Source: Paludibacteraceae bacterium (GTDB lineage: Bacteria > Bacteroidota > Bacteroidia > Bacteroidales > Paludibacteraceae). From it: 64,000 nt of DNA. The position numbers were made by a program, and so were the translations under genes. The stretch covers positions 310,001-374,000 of the forward strand of contig JAFSPA010000006.1 in NCBI GenBank assembly GCA_017443145.1, written 5' to 3'. The notes below the pieces were generated by a model. That model was not told the DNA's origin and made no database searches. It was given only the letters and a program-made list of their open reading frames with translations. Shown here piece after piece: positions 55,701-62,267 of this stretch (position 1 is the first letter of the stretch; each line of letters begins with the position of its first letter).

Positions 55701-58436
55701 TCCGGTTACGGTTGCGGCACAGAGTACACGCTCTTACTGCATTTCCGCAAACCGCATATCATACAACTGAAAGCAAAGACCAGCAGCAATAAGCCGTACA
55801 GATGGAACGTGGAAGACACGACGTATATCTGCACGTATAACGGCACTTTCGAGCATGTTGTTCGCACCAAGGATAACCAATGCGACTCGATTATCTATCA
55901 GTTGCAGCTGACTGTCGGCAATGTTTGGTACTTCAAAGACTCCACGTCGCTCTGTCAGTCGGAGTTGCCGTACTTATGGCATAACCAACTGATTTACGAT
56001 GTCGGCATGTACTACGACTCGCTGCAGACACAGTTAGGTTACGACTCCGTTTATTCGCTCAAGGTGCTCAAGATTCTGCCCGCTTACTACGAAGAGCAAG
56101 TAATTAATATCTGCGAAGGAGCAGGGGCGTTCTACTATCGTGGTAAGCCATATAATAAAAAAGGTGTATTCTACGACACTATTCCGTCAATTAACGGTTG
56201 CGACTCGATCTTTAAGATTACTGTTCGCGTCATGCCTACGTACGAGATTTACGACACGGTACATATATCCGACAAGGAGACATACACCTTCGACGGGCGC
56301 ACACTATCGGTAGAAGGTCCGTACGTGCAATACGGCAAGACCAAGTCGGAGTGCGACTCGATTGTGCACTTACAGCTTTATGTACATCCGTCGTATCTGT
56401 TTGTTGAAGAAGCAGAGATATGCGAGAAAGACACCTTCCGCTGGCATAAACACGTCTATTACGAACAAGGCGTTTACTACGACTCGTTGTTGTCAAAGCA
56501 GGGTTATGACTCCGTATATAAACTGACACTCACTGTTCACCCGACGTATTACAAGGAAGAAGCAGTAGAGATTTGTCCGAACACCTCATTATGGCTGCAT
56601 GAGATGAATATCTCCGAGCCGGGTGTTTATTGGGATACGCTGTATTCGGTACATGGTTGCGACTCTGTCTTCAAGATAACGGTTAACCTCAAGCGCTCAT
56701 ATCGCGAGGAGTACACGCGCGAGATATGTCAAGGTGAGGAAGAAGAGTTCTTCGGCATGTATTACAGCAGGCCCGGTACGTATAAGTACACTATTGGCTG
56801 CGACTCCATTATCACGATGCACCTGATTGTACATCCGCGAGATATCACGGAGAAACGTGTTGTTATCGCAGATGAAGATCTGCCGTATCGCTATAACGGA
56901 CAGGAATACTGGGAGACCAAAATCTATTCTGATACGGCGAAGAATATCCACGGTTGCGACAGTATCTTCAAGCTCAACCTCATTGTTTCGACGCATGTCT
57001 CGGAATGGGATCAAGTTCCGCTCTGTCCGGGAGGAGAGTTGCGTATTGACGGACAAGTCATTACGGAAGCTGGATTATACACTTTCCTCAAGCGCTCGAA
57101 AGTGTCAGGCCTGATGGATAGTCTCTATCGCGTGGAAGTTTATAACGCCGCTGCCTACGAGTCTAAGTGGGATACATTGGTGGTATGTCAAGGTGATACA
57201 GTCTATTTCGCAGGCAAGCAGCTTAACCGCGCTGGAGCATATACCGAGAAACTGAAGACCAAGCTCGGGTGCGATAGTATATTACACCTCTTCCTGATTA
57301 TCAACCCGACGTACGAGTTCACGACAACGGCTGCGATAACCGACTACCAGACCTATATCTGGCGCGGTTCGGAGTATAGTAAGGAAGATATCTACTATCA
57401 ATCCTACCCGACTATCAAGGACTGTGACAGTACGTATGTGCTCAACCTGAAGGTAGTACAGACGCAGCGGTTCATCGACAGTACGGCTATCTGTCTCAAC
57501 AGCTCGACTATCTGGCGTGGACGCGAACTGAGTGACGCAGGTATCTACAACGATACGGTCTGCAATTTAGCAAGTCTGACATCTATCATCTACACGCTCA
57601 AACTAACTGTCGTCACGCCGACTATCATCACCAAAGCGTCTATCACGGATGTATCAGCCGATGCAGAGACCTTCAATATCGACTTCACCTATTCCGGTTT
57701 GCGTCCAGAGCGTTACAGTATCATGTTTGATGACTTAGCGCACCAACAGGGCTTTGCCGATATCATCGACGAACCGTTTGGACCGGAAGTGGTAGCGGTA
57801 GTGCCGATGCCGCATAAGGATAAGATTATCTACCAAGACCATACCGCGTACGTGCGTCCTAATAACTACACGATGCGGTTGGCACTTGATAACGGTGTGT
57901 GCGGTGTGTCACGCTCCGACAGTATCTCTCTGCTCATACGCTATCCAAGCTGGATACTTGAGCAGAACTGGGACAATGTAGTTGTACCGTTACGCAAAGA
58001 GTATAACGGCGGTTACGAGTTCGGTAACTACGCATGGTATATCAACGACGTGCCGTATGCGAATAACGGCAACCCGTATCTGTACACGAACTCCCTCAAG
58101 CGAGGTGACCGAGTAGTGCTCTATGCGACACGTGTCGGTGAGAGTTACGCTATTCCTACTGCACCGCTGATTATCACACCACCGGCACCTGATGTCTTTG
58201 ATAAGCCTGTACTCGTGTACCCGACTTCGACGAACAAGGCACAAGCACAAGTCAAGATCAAGGCTGAGTCAGATGGTACGTATAAGATATATAATGCCAC
58301 AGGACAACTCTTCTCTACCGGCGTATTTAGCCGTGGTGAGCAGGTAGTCAAAGTGCCCGCGACATCGGGTTGCTGCTTCGTACAGACGACCACCGAAACG
58401 GGCGATGTGATACTAACGAAAATAATTGTATATTAA
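49794..58436 (+). CDS. Giant T9SS surface protein of about 40 'GCDS' repeats
   Basis: 2,880 residues with a signal peptide (1-21, ending ASLFASG). Nearly the whole protein is about 40 repeats of 55-75 residues. A full repeat reads: a leading ICxG(E/D)xYxWxGKxY half, then GxYxDTLxTxxGCDSIxxL, closing with a strand LTVxPTY. The Cys-Asp-Ser core degenerates in some copies (YDS, MDS, CDT). From about residue 2,600 an Ig-like part follows, with WDNVVVPLRKEYNGGYEFGN. The T9SS type A sorting domain (YKIYNATGQLFSTG, VILTKIIVY) closes it. Two Cys per repeat suggest disulfides within or between units. It is probably a long rod-like adhesin or surface filament. Third codon positions shift from mostly G/T early to more C late in the gene. 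Confidence 0.85.
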   Translation: MKRIHMILVSLLLGAASLFASGGIINTDYIHRCTGDTVWLSLIGGEQKVYTNTTVRDTVRGLEPTEDSIHVYVVMFHPPMEFREERQLLNGNSFVWHGQTITEQGNYRAAYKSQYGCDSIYLLTVTALNTVIESLDTTVTICQGSSYTWHEMTAQSTGDYSKTVITPQGTQMTYTLHLIVKSVAVTKISKAICYGSSYPFGGKDLTESNLYRDTLLAVDGCDSIVELTLNVLYPDTVVVYVEADEKGNATWNGQEYKGLGEHVIRTQSDEGCYSITRLILLEHRVETIDTTAIICVGDYIEWNGIIGYTTGEYKRTVVENGVTKTYTLHLTAKQTPVTKLSKQICEGDEEYFHGKLVTESGIYRDTLKAVGACDSIVEWTINVVKPDLVVVTHELEDGETYKWNGKDYKEAGVYTYQTKNHFGCDSITRLVLTSHSVDRIEKFDTICSGDSVKWEGIIGRATHTYSRIDTLPNGDVRIYTLHLVVKQPVHVTKALSICTGDAQFFNGKYYDTPGTYHDSISCDTIYKVVVTLLPSYEYVQKAVFDGTTPYMWRYANREVAVTKEGVRDENVRNSETGCMDHYHLELHKQVTARPRTVYFCDPITFKGKVYSSSATVYDTLYMPNFVDSIIVYRLVKGEAFHSVESITLREGETTYWHNQLISNEETYYDRNTSMAGCDSTYELRVTLLPVVQPRPIFTEVAEICSGDSYTWRGHEYSRTDIYKEIIPAVLPDTMDTTYMLNLTVHPAYDTAYVHMYNCGGTPMTYEGQEYTSDAVVITKYPSVHGCDSVTKAFLHFNTASFNSDTLHLGDTDTTRLWFGQKINHAGTYLHDEPLAGGCIRRNQLVVYMHPTFIFVKDTAICQNEAPYVWPLASPEEWAGREFSCNPGETIQKEWRQSTIYGVDSIYRLRLTVWPSYIKRERITICEGQSEKVNGKTYFNLVPNTIYRDTVILRSEHNCDSIIYYEISQYPTKRTTETKILHKGDTIFWYGDTIVTSGTFTHEEKQVVCGCDSIIELVVIAETENYATYCVLDTPYVWQQKNYYTTGNYVDTVFDKNTGAILEFRTLHLTITHPIDTTVELRGCMPRGVTFNGKTYTESARNVLDTLGCDTLYHLNIKIDTAYRIEYFDTICETELPYILGRQHPKLIWDQGTWSNVDKTTCDCDSTVTVHLTIIPDFNHNDSVFLCNEDIDAGHPFVLGDLTNPKFADNEGGKYKDKWQGQWTGLKYTHDTIIWNCSKTNYFHVIVRPKAIKDSTYYLCELDTLHFGYLSNGERQLITKEGVYFDTVKSVSGWIDTEAHGGYHYSDTLSCDSVIKLTVYMLPAYRDTVEEHIPLGDSILWGGTYKHYSGYYSDSITNMPDKDSQGEYCHAVHTLRLFVDSIYWLKDTVDVCDVRSKTLSHRWADGHVQKFTTPLTESSLHYYDSLKTKVHHFDSIYDLYVNFHITPITYLDSTICDGDTIRFGLTKFHQTRMLYKTGVYYDTLTAVSGCDSIIKLTLNVYPTYTKRYFADEKDTDTPYVWVHKKNGVVVDKDSLYATGVYTYRWESAFGCDSVDIMTFTVHNTYNYHDTITLCHSELPYTWRDSLGKIYRENIEMEGTYIKPFQTHDHYDSVYNLTVYVRPVYERDTFIQDCAGDSIQFNHKKYTKPGTYRDTLQTVDGCDSVIVIHYSWHQTYYIRKKAQTDDKRPYLWLQGDGTTRTLTSSGVYFDSLKTVNTGCDSIIELTLSVYPTYRFDENQTICESETPYMWRGKQCWTSGLYYDSLQTKMHYDSVYVLNLNVRDTAYVNKHFTICRGESFVYNGKTYNRGGVWTDTLSTVNGCDSIVVIRVKELPDYFFSDTAAVANRQPYVWRGKTFTHTGIYRDTLDSSTGCDSIYQLVLTVYDKEQLRDTVIMVCNNELPVRWRTHWLSEQKLFYDTITTGDVDTIWRVDFRVIQMAYETIEKTLCEGDIYTFNGKGYARDTLLHETVYSGYGCGTEYTLLLHFRKPHIIQLKAKTSSNKPYRWNVEDTTYICTYNGTFEHVVRTKDNQCDSIIYQLQLTVGNVWYFKDSTSLCQSELPYLWHNQLIYDVGMYYDSLQTQLGYDSVYSLKVLKILPAYYEEQVINICEGAGAFYYRGKPYNKKGVFYDTIPSINGCDSIFKITVRVMPTYEIYDTVHISDKETYTFDGRTLSVEGPYVQYGKTKSECDSIVHLQLYVHPSYLFVEEAEICEKDTFRWHKHVYYEQGVYYDSLLSKQGYDSVYKLTLTVHPTYYKEEAVEICPNTSLWLHEMNISEPGVYWDTLYSVHGCDSVFKITVNLKRSYREEYTREICQGEEEEFFGMYYSRPGTYKYTIGCDSIITMHLIVHPRDITEKRVVIADEDLPYRYNGQEYWETKIYSDTAKNIHGCDSIFKLNLIVSTHVSEWDQVPLCPGGELRIDGQVITEAGLYTFLKRSKVSGLMDSLYRVEVYNAAAYESKWDTLVVCQGDTVYFAGKQLNRAGAYTEKLKTKLGCDSILHLFLIINPTYEFTTTAAITDYQTYIWRGSEYSKEDIYYQSYPTIKDCDSTYVLNLKVVQTQRFIDSTAICLNSSTIWRGRELSDAGIYNDTVCNLASLTSIIYTLKLTVVTPTIITKASITDVSADAETFNIDFTYSGLRPERYSIMFDDLAHQQGFADIIDEPFGPEVVAVVPMPHKDKIIYQDHTAYVRPNNYTMRLALDNGVCGVSRSDSISLLIRYPSWILEQNWDNVVVPLRKEYNGGYEFGNYAWYINDVPYANNGNPYLYTNSLKRGDRVVLYATRVGESYAIPTAPLIITPPAPDVFDKPVLVYPTSTNKAQAQVKIKAESDGTYKIYNATGQLFSTGVFSRGEQVVKVPATSGCCFVQTTTETGDVILTKIIVY

Positions 58437-58468
58437 CATATTAACAACAACTAAAAAAACAAAACATT

Positions 58469-59410
58469 ATGTCAAAAGTTACTGTAGTAGGCGCAGGTAA
58501 CGTAGGTGCTACCGCCGCAAATGTACTGGCTGTTAAGAATATTGCCAGTGAAGTAGTATTAATTGATATCAAGGAAGGCGTTGCTGAAGGTAAAGCCATG
58601 GATATCATGCAAACGGCTCAACTCTTAGGCTTTAACACAGTCGTTAGAGGTGTGACCAATGACTACGAACAGACTGCTAATTCAGACGTATGTGTTATCA
58701 CCAGCGGTATTCCTCGTAAGCCGGGTATGACCCGTGAGGAACTGATTGGCGTTAACGCTGGTATCGTTAAGAGCGTGGCAGAGCAACTGCTCAAGTACTC
58801 GCCTGATGCTATCCTCGTCGTTGTTTCCAACCCGATGGACACAATGGCTTATCTCACTCTCAAAGCAACAGGTCTGCCCAAGAACCGCGTCATCGGTATG
58901 GGTGGTCAGCTTGACAGCAGCCGCTTCAAATACTTCCTCAGCCAGAAGCTCAAATGCAATGCTAACGAGGTGGACGGTTTCGTTATCGGTGGACACGGTG
59001 ATACCACCATGATTCCGATGGCTCGCTTCGCTTCCTACAAAGGTATTCCGGCTAACGAACTCCTTGAAGAGGATGAGATGAACGAAGTTGTACACAACAC
59101 GATGGTTGGTGGTGCAACACTGACAGGTCTGCTCGGCACGAGCGCTTGGATGGCTCCGGGTGCCAGTGTAGCTACGCTTGTGGATGCTATCATCAACAAC
59201 CAAATGCGCATGATTCCTTGCTCCGCTTATCTGGAGGGTGAATATGGCTGCGAAGACATCTTCATCGGCGTTCCGTGTCTCATCGGTCGCAACGGTATTG
59301 AAGGTATTCTTGAGCTCCACCTCGACGAGAAAGAGCAAGAACTCTTCGCTGCCAGCTATGCTGCTGTCGCTAAAACAACTGGAATTCTCAAAGAAATCAA
59401 CGCACTATAA
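58469..59410 (+). CDS. mdh: Malate dehydrogenase (LDH-like type)
   Basis: 313 residues, NAD-dependent: malate to oxaloacetate in the cytosol. Gly loop GAGNVG (residues 8-13), Asp33 at the end of strand 2 (VVLIDI, NAD preference), substrate-specificity Arg83 in GIPRKPGMTR with Arg89, Arg152 in LDSSRF, and catalytic His176 in IGGHGDTT. It follows the GCDS giant by 32 A-rich bases without a visible promoter and shares one base with the start of the next gene (TAATG), so translation of the two is probably coupled. In Bacteroidota the enzyme serves the fumarate/succinate fermentation branch. Confidence 0.97.
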   Translation: MSKVTVVGAGNVGATAANVLAVKNIASEVVLIDIKEGVAEGKAMDIMQTAQLLGFNTVVRGVTNDYEQTANSDVCVITSGIPRKPGMTREELIGVNAGIVKSVAEQLLKYSPDAILVVVSNPMDTMAYLTLKATGLPKNRVIGMGGQLDSSRFKYFLSQKLKCNANEVDGFVIGGHGDTTMIPMARFASYKGIPANELLEEDEMNEVVHNTMVGGATLTGLLGTSAWMAPGASVATLVDAIINNQMRMIPCSAYLEGEYGCEDIFIGVPCLIGRNGIEGILELHLDEKEQELFAASYAAVAKTTGILKEINAL

Positions 59411-60606
59411 TGGATCTCTTTCAAAAATGTATATCTGACCCTAATGCGGCGCGACTGAACATGGCTCGGGGACTTAACGTCTACCCATATTTCCATGTCC
59501 TTGAATCGCGACAGGCTCCCGTGGTACAGATGGAAGGGCACCGCGTTATCATGTTGGGTAGTAATAACTATCTGGGCTTCACTGAAGATCCGGAGGTTAT
59601 TGCTGCCGGACACGCGGCCTTGGACAAATATGGTACCGGTGTGAGCGGTAGCCGTTTCCTCAACGGTACGCTCGACCTGCACCTCCAATTAGAAAAAGAG
59701 CTGGCAGAGTTTACCGGCTATGAGGATTGCATGACCTGTTCCACAGGTTTCCAGACCAACCTCGCTATTATCTCTGCCATCTGCGGTAAGGATGACTATA
59801 TCCTCAACGACCGCGAGAACCATGCCTCTATCTATGACGCTTGCCGACTGAGTTTCGCGAAAGTGATGCGTTACCGTCACTCCAATATGGAGGACCTCGA
59901 GCGCATCCTGCAATCGATTCCGAAAGCTGCCGGTAAGCTCATCGTCACAGACGGTGTGTTCTCCATGCGTGGAGATATATGCAAACTGCCGGAGATAGTG
60001 GCTCTTGCCCAAAAGTACGGAGCACGCGTCATGGTGGACGATGCACACGGCTTTGGTGTACTGGGCCCCGGTGGTCGCGGAACAGCGGCACACTTCGGTC
60101 TCACCGACAAAGTGGACATCACCATGCTTACGTTCTCCAAGTCTCTTGCCAGCATCGGAGGCTGCATGCTCACGTCGCATAAGGTAGCAGACTGGTTACG
60201 TCACGTATCCCGTCCGTTTATTTTCTCTGCCAGCATGACACCGTCCAGCGCAGCTACTGCACTCGCAGCTCTGCACCGACTCATCGAGGATCCGGAGCGC
60301 CCGACACGACTCATGAATATCGCTAAGTACTTCCAGCAGGGACTACTCAAGGCCGGTGTTCGTATCATCGAAGCGCCCACACCAATCGTGCCTATCTTTA
60401 CCTATGAGACGATGGACACTCTCTGGTATGGTAAGAAGATGTTCGAGGAAGGCGTTTACGTCAATCCGGTTATCACGCCGGCTTGCGTCGAAGGAGAATG
60501 CTTGCTGCGTACCACTCTCATGGCGACACATACCGAACCCGTCATCGACGAGGCAGTGGGTATCATCGCTCGAGTACTGCGCAAAAAACCAGACCATAAA
60601 GGGTAA
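59410..60606 (+). CDS. spt: Serine palmitoyltransferase-like PLP enzyme (alpha-oxoamine synthase family)
   Basis: 398 residues, fold-type I PLP enzyme. Schiff-base Lys244 in TFSKSLASIGG, His138 in ENHASIYDA, and Asp210/His213 in MVDDAHGFGVLGPGG. The N-terminal stretch YPYFHVLESRQAPVVQMEGH and MLGSNNYLGFT is, from memory, typical for the Bacteroidota enzyme that condenses serine with palmitoyl-CoA to 3-ketosphinganine, the first step of sphingolipid synthesis. The relatives KBL and BioF cannot be excluded by motifs alone, but an SDR reductase follows and no biotin or threonine genes are near. Soluble. The start overlaps the mdh stop by one base. Confidence 0.8.
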   Translation: MDLFQKCISDPNAARLNMARGLNVYPYFHVLESRQAPVVQMEGHRVIMLGSNNYLGFTEDPEVIAAGHAALDKYGTGVSGSRFLNGTLDLHLQLEKELAEFTGYEDCMTCSTGFQTNLAIISAICGKDDYILNDRENHASIYDACRLSFAKVMRYRHSNMEDLERILQSIPKAAGKLIVTDGVFSMRGDICKLPEIVALAQKYGARVMVDDAHGFGVLGPGGRGTAAHFGLTDKVDITMLTFSKSLASIGGCMLTSHKVADWLRHVSRPFIFSASMTPSSAATALAALHRLIEDPERPTRLMNIAKYFQQGLLKAGVRIIEAPTPIVPIFTYETMDTLWYGKKMFEEGVYVNPVITPACVEGECLLRTTLMATHTEPVIDEAVGIIARVLRKKPDHKG

Positions 60607-60609
60607 GAC

Positions 60610-61392
60610 ATGCGAACACTGCTCATTACCGGAGGTTCGTCCGGAATTGGATTAGCGACCGTACAACTCTTTGCCGGCCGCGGATGGAATGTGATTGAGC
60701 TGAGCCGACATGGTGTCAGCCAATCCAATGTCCATCACATTGATTGTGACGTCACCGACGAGCGCAATGTGCGCCAGGCTGTGCAGCAGGCACTCACGCT
60801 CACAGATCGTATAGATGTCGTCATCGCCAATGCCGGATACGGAATCTCCGGAACAGTCGAGTTCACCTCTACTGAAGATGTTCGTCATCAGTTTGATGTC
60901 AACTTCTTCGGTGCCCTACATCTGGCACAAGCTATCCTGCCACAGTTGCGCAAACAGCACGGCGGAACACTCATCTTCACCAGTAGCGTCGCTGCTACAC
61001 TCAGCGTGCCCTACCAGGCTTTCTATTCCGCCACCAAAGCTGCTATCAATGCCATGTCGTTGGCCCTGCAGAACGAGGTACGGGAGTTCGGTATACATGT
61101 CTCAGTGCTCATGCCGGGCGATGTAGCGACAGGCTTCACTGCCGCACGCACCAAGGACGAGTCCGGAGAGGACATCTACCCGCTTGCACACAAAGCCGTT
61201 GCGACTATGGAGCACGATGAACAAAACGGCATGTCACCCAAGCAGATGGCCAAAGACTACTGGCGCATTGCCAATAAGCGCAACCCTGCACCACAGTATG
61301 TTGGCGGAGCATCCTACAAGCTCCTTTGCTTCCTCGACCGCATCCTGCCCAAACGTCTTGTCAACTGGATTGAATGGAAAGTATACTCATAA
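60610..61392 (+). CDS. SDR-family reductase, possible 3-ketosphinganine reductase
   Basis: 260 residues, a classical short-chain dehydrogenase: TGGSSGIG (7-14) binds NAD(P), NAG at 74-76, catalytic Ser125 (TSSVAA), Tyr139 and Lys143 (YSATK). The C-terminus (about 225-260) is longer than the minimal SDR and has a hydrophobic/basic segment (LLCFLDRILPKRLVNWIEWK) that may touch the membrane. It lies 3 bases after the serine palmitoyltransferase-like gene. Reduction of 3-ketosphinganine to sphinganine is the obvious guess from context, but SDR substrate cannot be read from sequence. Confidence 0.75.
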   Translation: MRTLLITGGSSGIGLATVQLFAGRGWNVIELSRHGVSQSNVHHIDCDVTDERNVRQAVQQALTLTDRIDVVIANAGYGISGTVEFTSTEDVRHQFDVNFFGALHLAQAILPQLRKQHGGTLIFTSSVAATLSVPYQAFYSATKAAINAMSLALQNEVREFGIHVSVLMPGDVATGFTAARTKDESGEDIYPLAHKAVATMEHDEQNGMSPKQMAKDYWRIANKRNPAPQYVGGASYKLLCFLDRILPKRLVNWIEWKVYS

Positions 61393-62267
61393 TATCACCT
61401 TCCGGCACCATCAATCCCGACTATGTCGAAGGCGCAGCCAAGCGTCTTCGTTCGTGGGGTTATAAGGTTACTGTGGCTCCGCACGCCCTCGGTGAACACG
61501 GTCGTTTCAGCGGTTCGGACAGAGAGCGACTTTATGACATCAATGATGCCTTGCAAGACCCATCCGTCGATGCTATCCTTTGTGCGCGTGGCGGATACGG
61601 CCTCCAACGCATCCTAGACCAAATAGACCTTGTATCGTTCAACGTTAATCGTTCAACGTTAATCGGCTTCTCCGACATCACCGCCCTTCACGAACTCTTT
61701 GCTCTCCACTCTCCACTTTCCACTCTTCACGGCCTCATGTGCAAGCACATCGCTACCTTGCCTGAAGATAGCCTTGCTCTGCAGCTTTTTCGTCGCGCGC
61801 TCGCGTGCGAACCTATAACATATACGATTCCCGCACATTCGCTCAATCGTTTAGGACAGGCCAAAGGCACACTCGTCGGGGGCAACCTCAGCGTTCTCTA
61901 CGGCCTGCAGGGCACGCCTTATGACCTTAATCATGTTATCGATGCACATCCCGATGGCGTCATCCTCTTCATCGAAGACATCGGCGAGCGCCATTACCAC
62001 ATCGACCGCATGATGAACAATCTCCGTATGTCGGGCGTCTTGGCTCGCATCAAAGGCCTTATTGTCGGGCAGTTCACCGATTGTGAAGACGACCCGCTTA
62101 TGGGCTGTACCATCTACGATACGATTGCTCAAAATAGTGCAGCGTACGACTACCCCGTCCTCTTCGACTTCCCCGCAGGACACATCGAGGACAACCATCC
62201 GCTATATCTCAATCATACCGCCACACTAACTGTCACCGAAGACGCTTCACAACTACTCCAACCATGA
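61374..62267 (+). CDS. Peptidase S66 family LD-carboxypeptidase
   Basis: 297 residues, cytosolic, with the Ser-Glu-His triad of the family: nucleophile Ser100 in IGFSDITALH, Glu201 in LFIEDIGE and His270 in FPAGHIED. Members cut the L,D bond in murein tetrapeptides during cell-wall recycling; the MccF branch cleaves microcin-type substrates. The length is normal. Two short repeats are built into it right around the nucleophile: residues 87-96 (FNVNRSTL region) and 110-119 (ALHSPLSTLH). The start overlaps the SDR gene by 19 bases; the stop overlaps the next start (ATGA). Confidence 0.9.
   Translation: MESILIISPSGTINPDYVEGAAKRLRSWGYKVTVAPHALGEHGRFSGSDRERLYDINDALQDPSVDAILCARGGYGLQRILDQIDLVSFNVNRSTLIGFSDITALHELFALHSPLSTLHGLMCKHIATLPEDSLALQLFRRALACEPITYTIPAHSLNRLGQAKGTLVGGNLSVLYGLQGTPYDLNHVIDAHPDGVILFIEDIGERHYHIDRMMNNLRMSGVLARIKGLIVGQFTDCEDDPLMGCTIYDTIAQNSAAYDYPVLFDFPAGHIEDNHPLYLNHTATLTVTEDASQLLQP
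61635..61662 (+). repeat. Intragenic 14-bp (2x7) direct repeat in the S66 gene
   Basis: TCGTTCAACGTTAA occurs twice in tandem (61635-61648, 61649-61662), composed of two 7-bp halves. It encodes SFNVNRST just before the GFSD nucleophile motif. Confidence 0.85.
61702..61729 (+). repeat. Intragenic 7-bp array in the S66 gene (4 units)
   Basis: CTCTCCA, CTCTCCA, CTTTCCA, CTCTTCA in tandem, 28 bp, encoding LHSPLSTLH just after the nucleophile helix. Confidence 0.85.
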
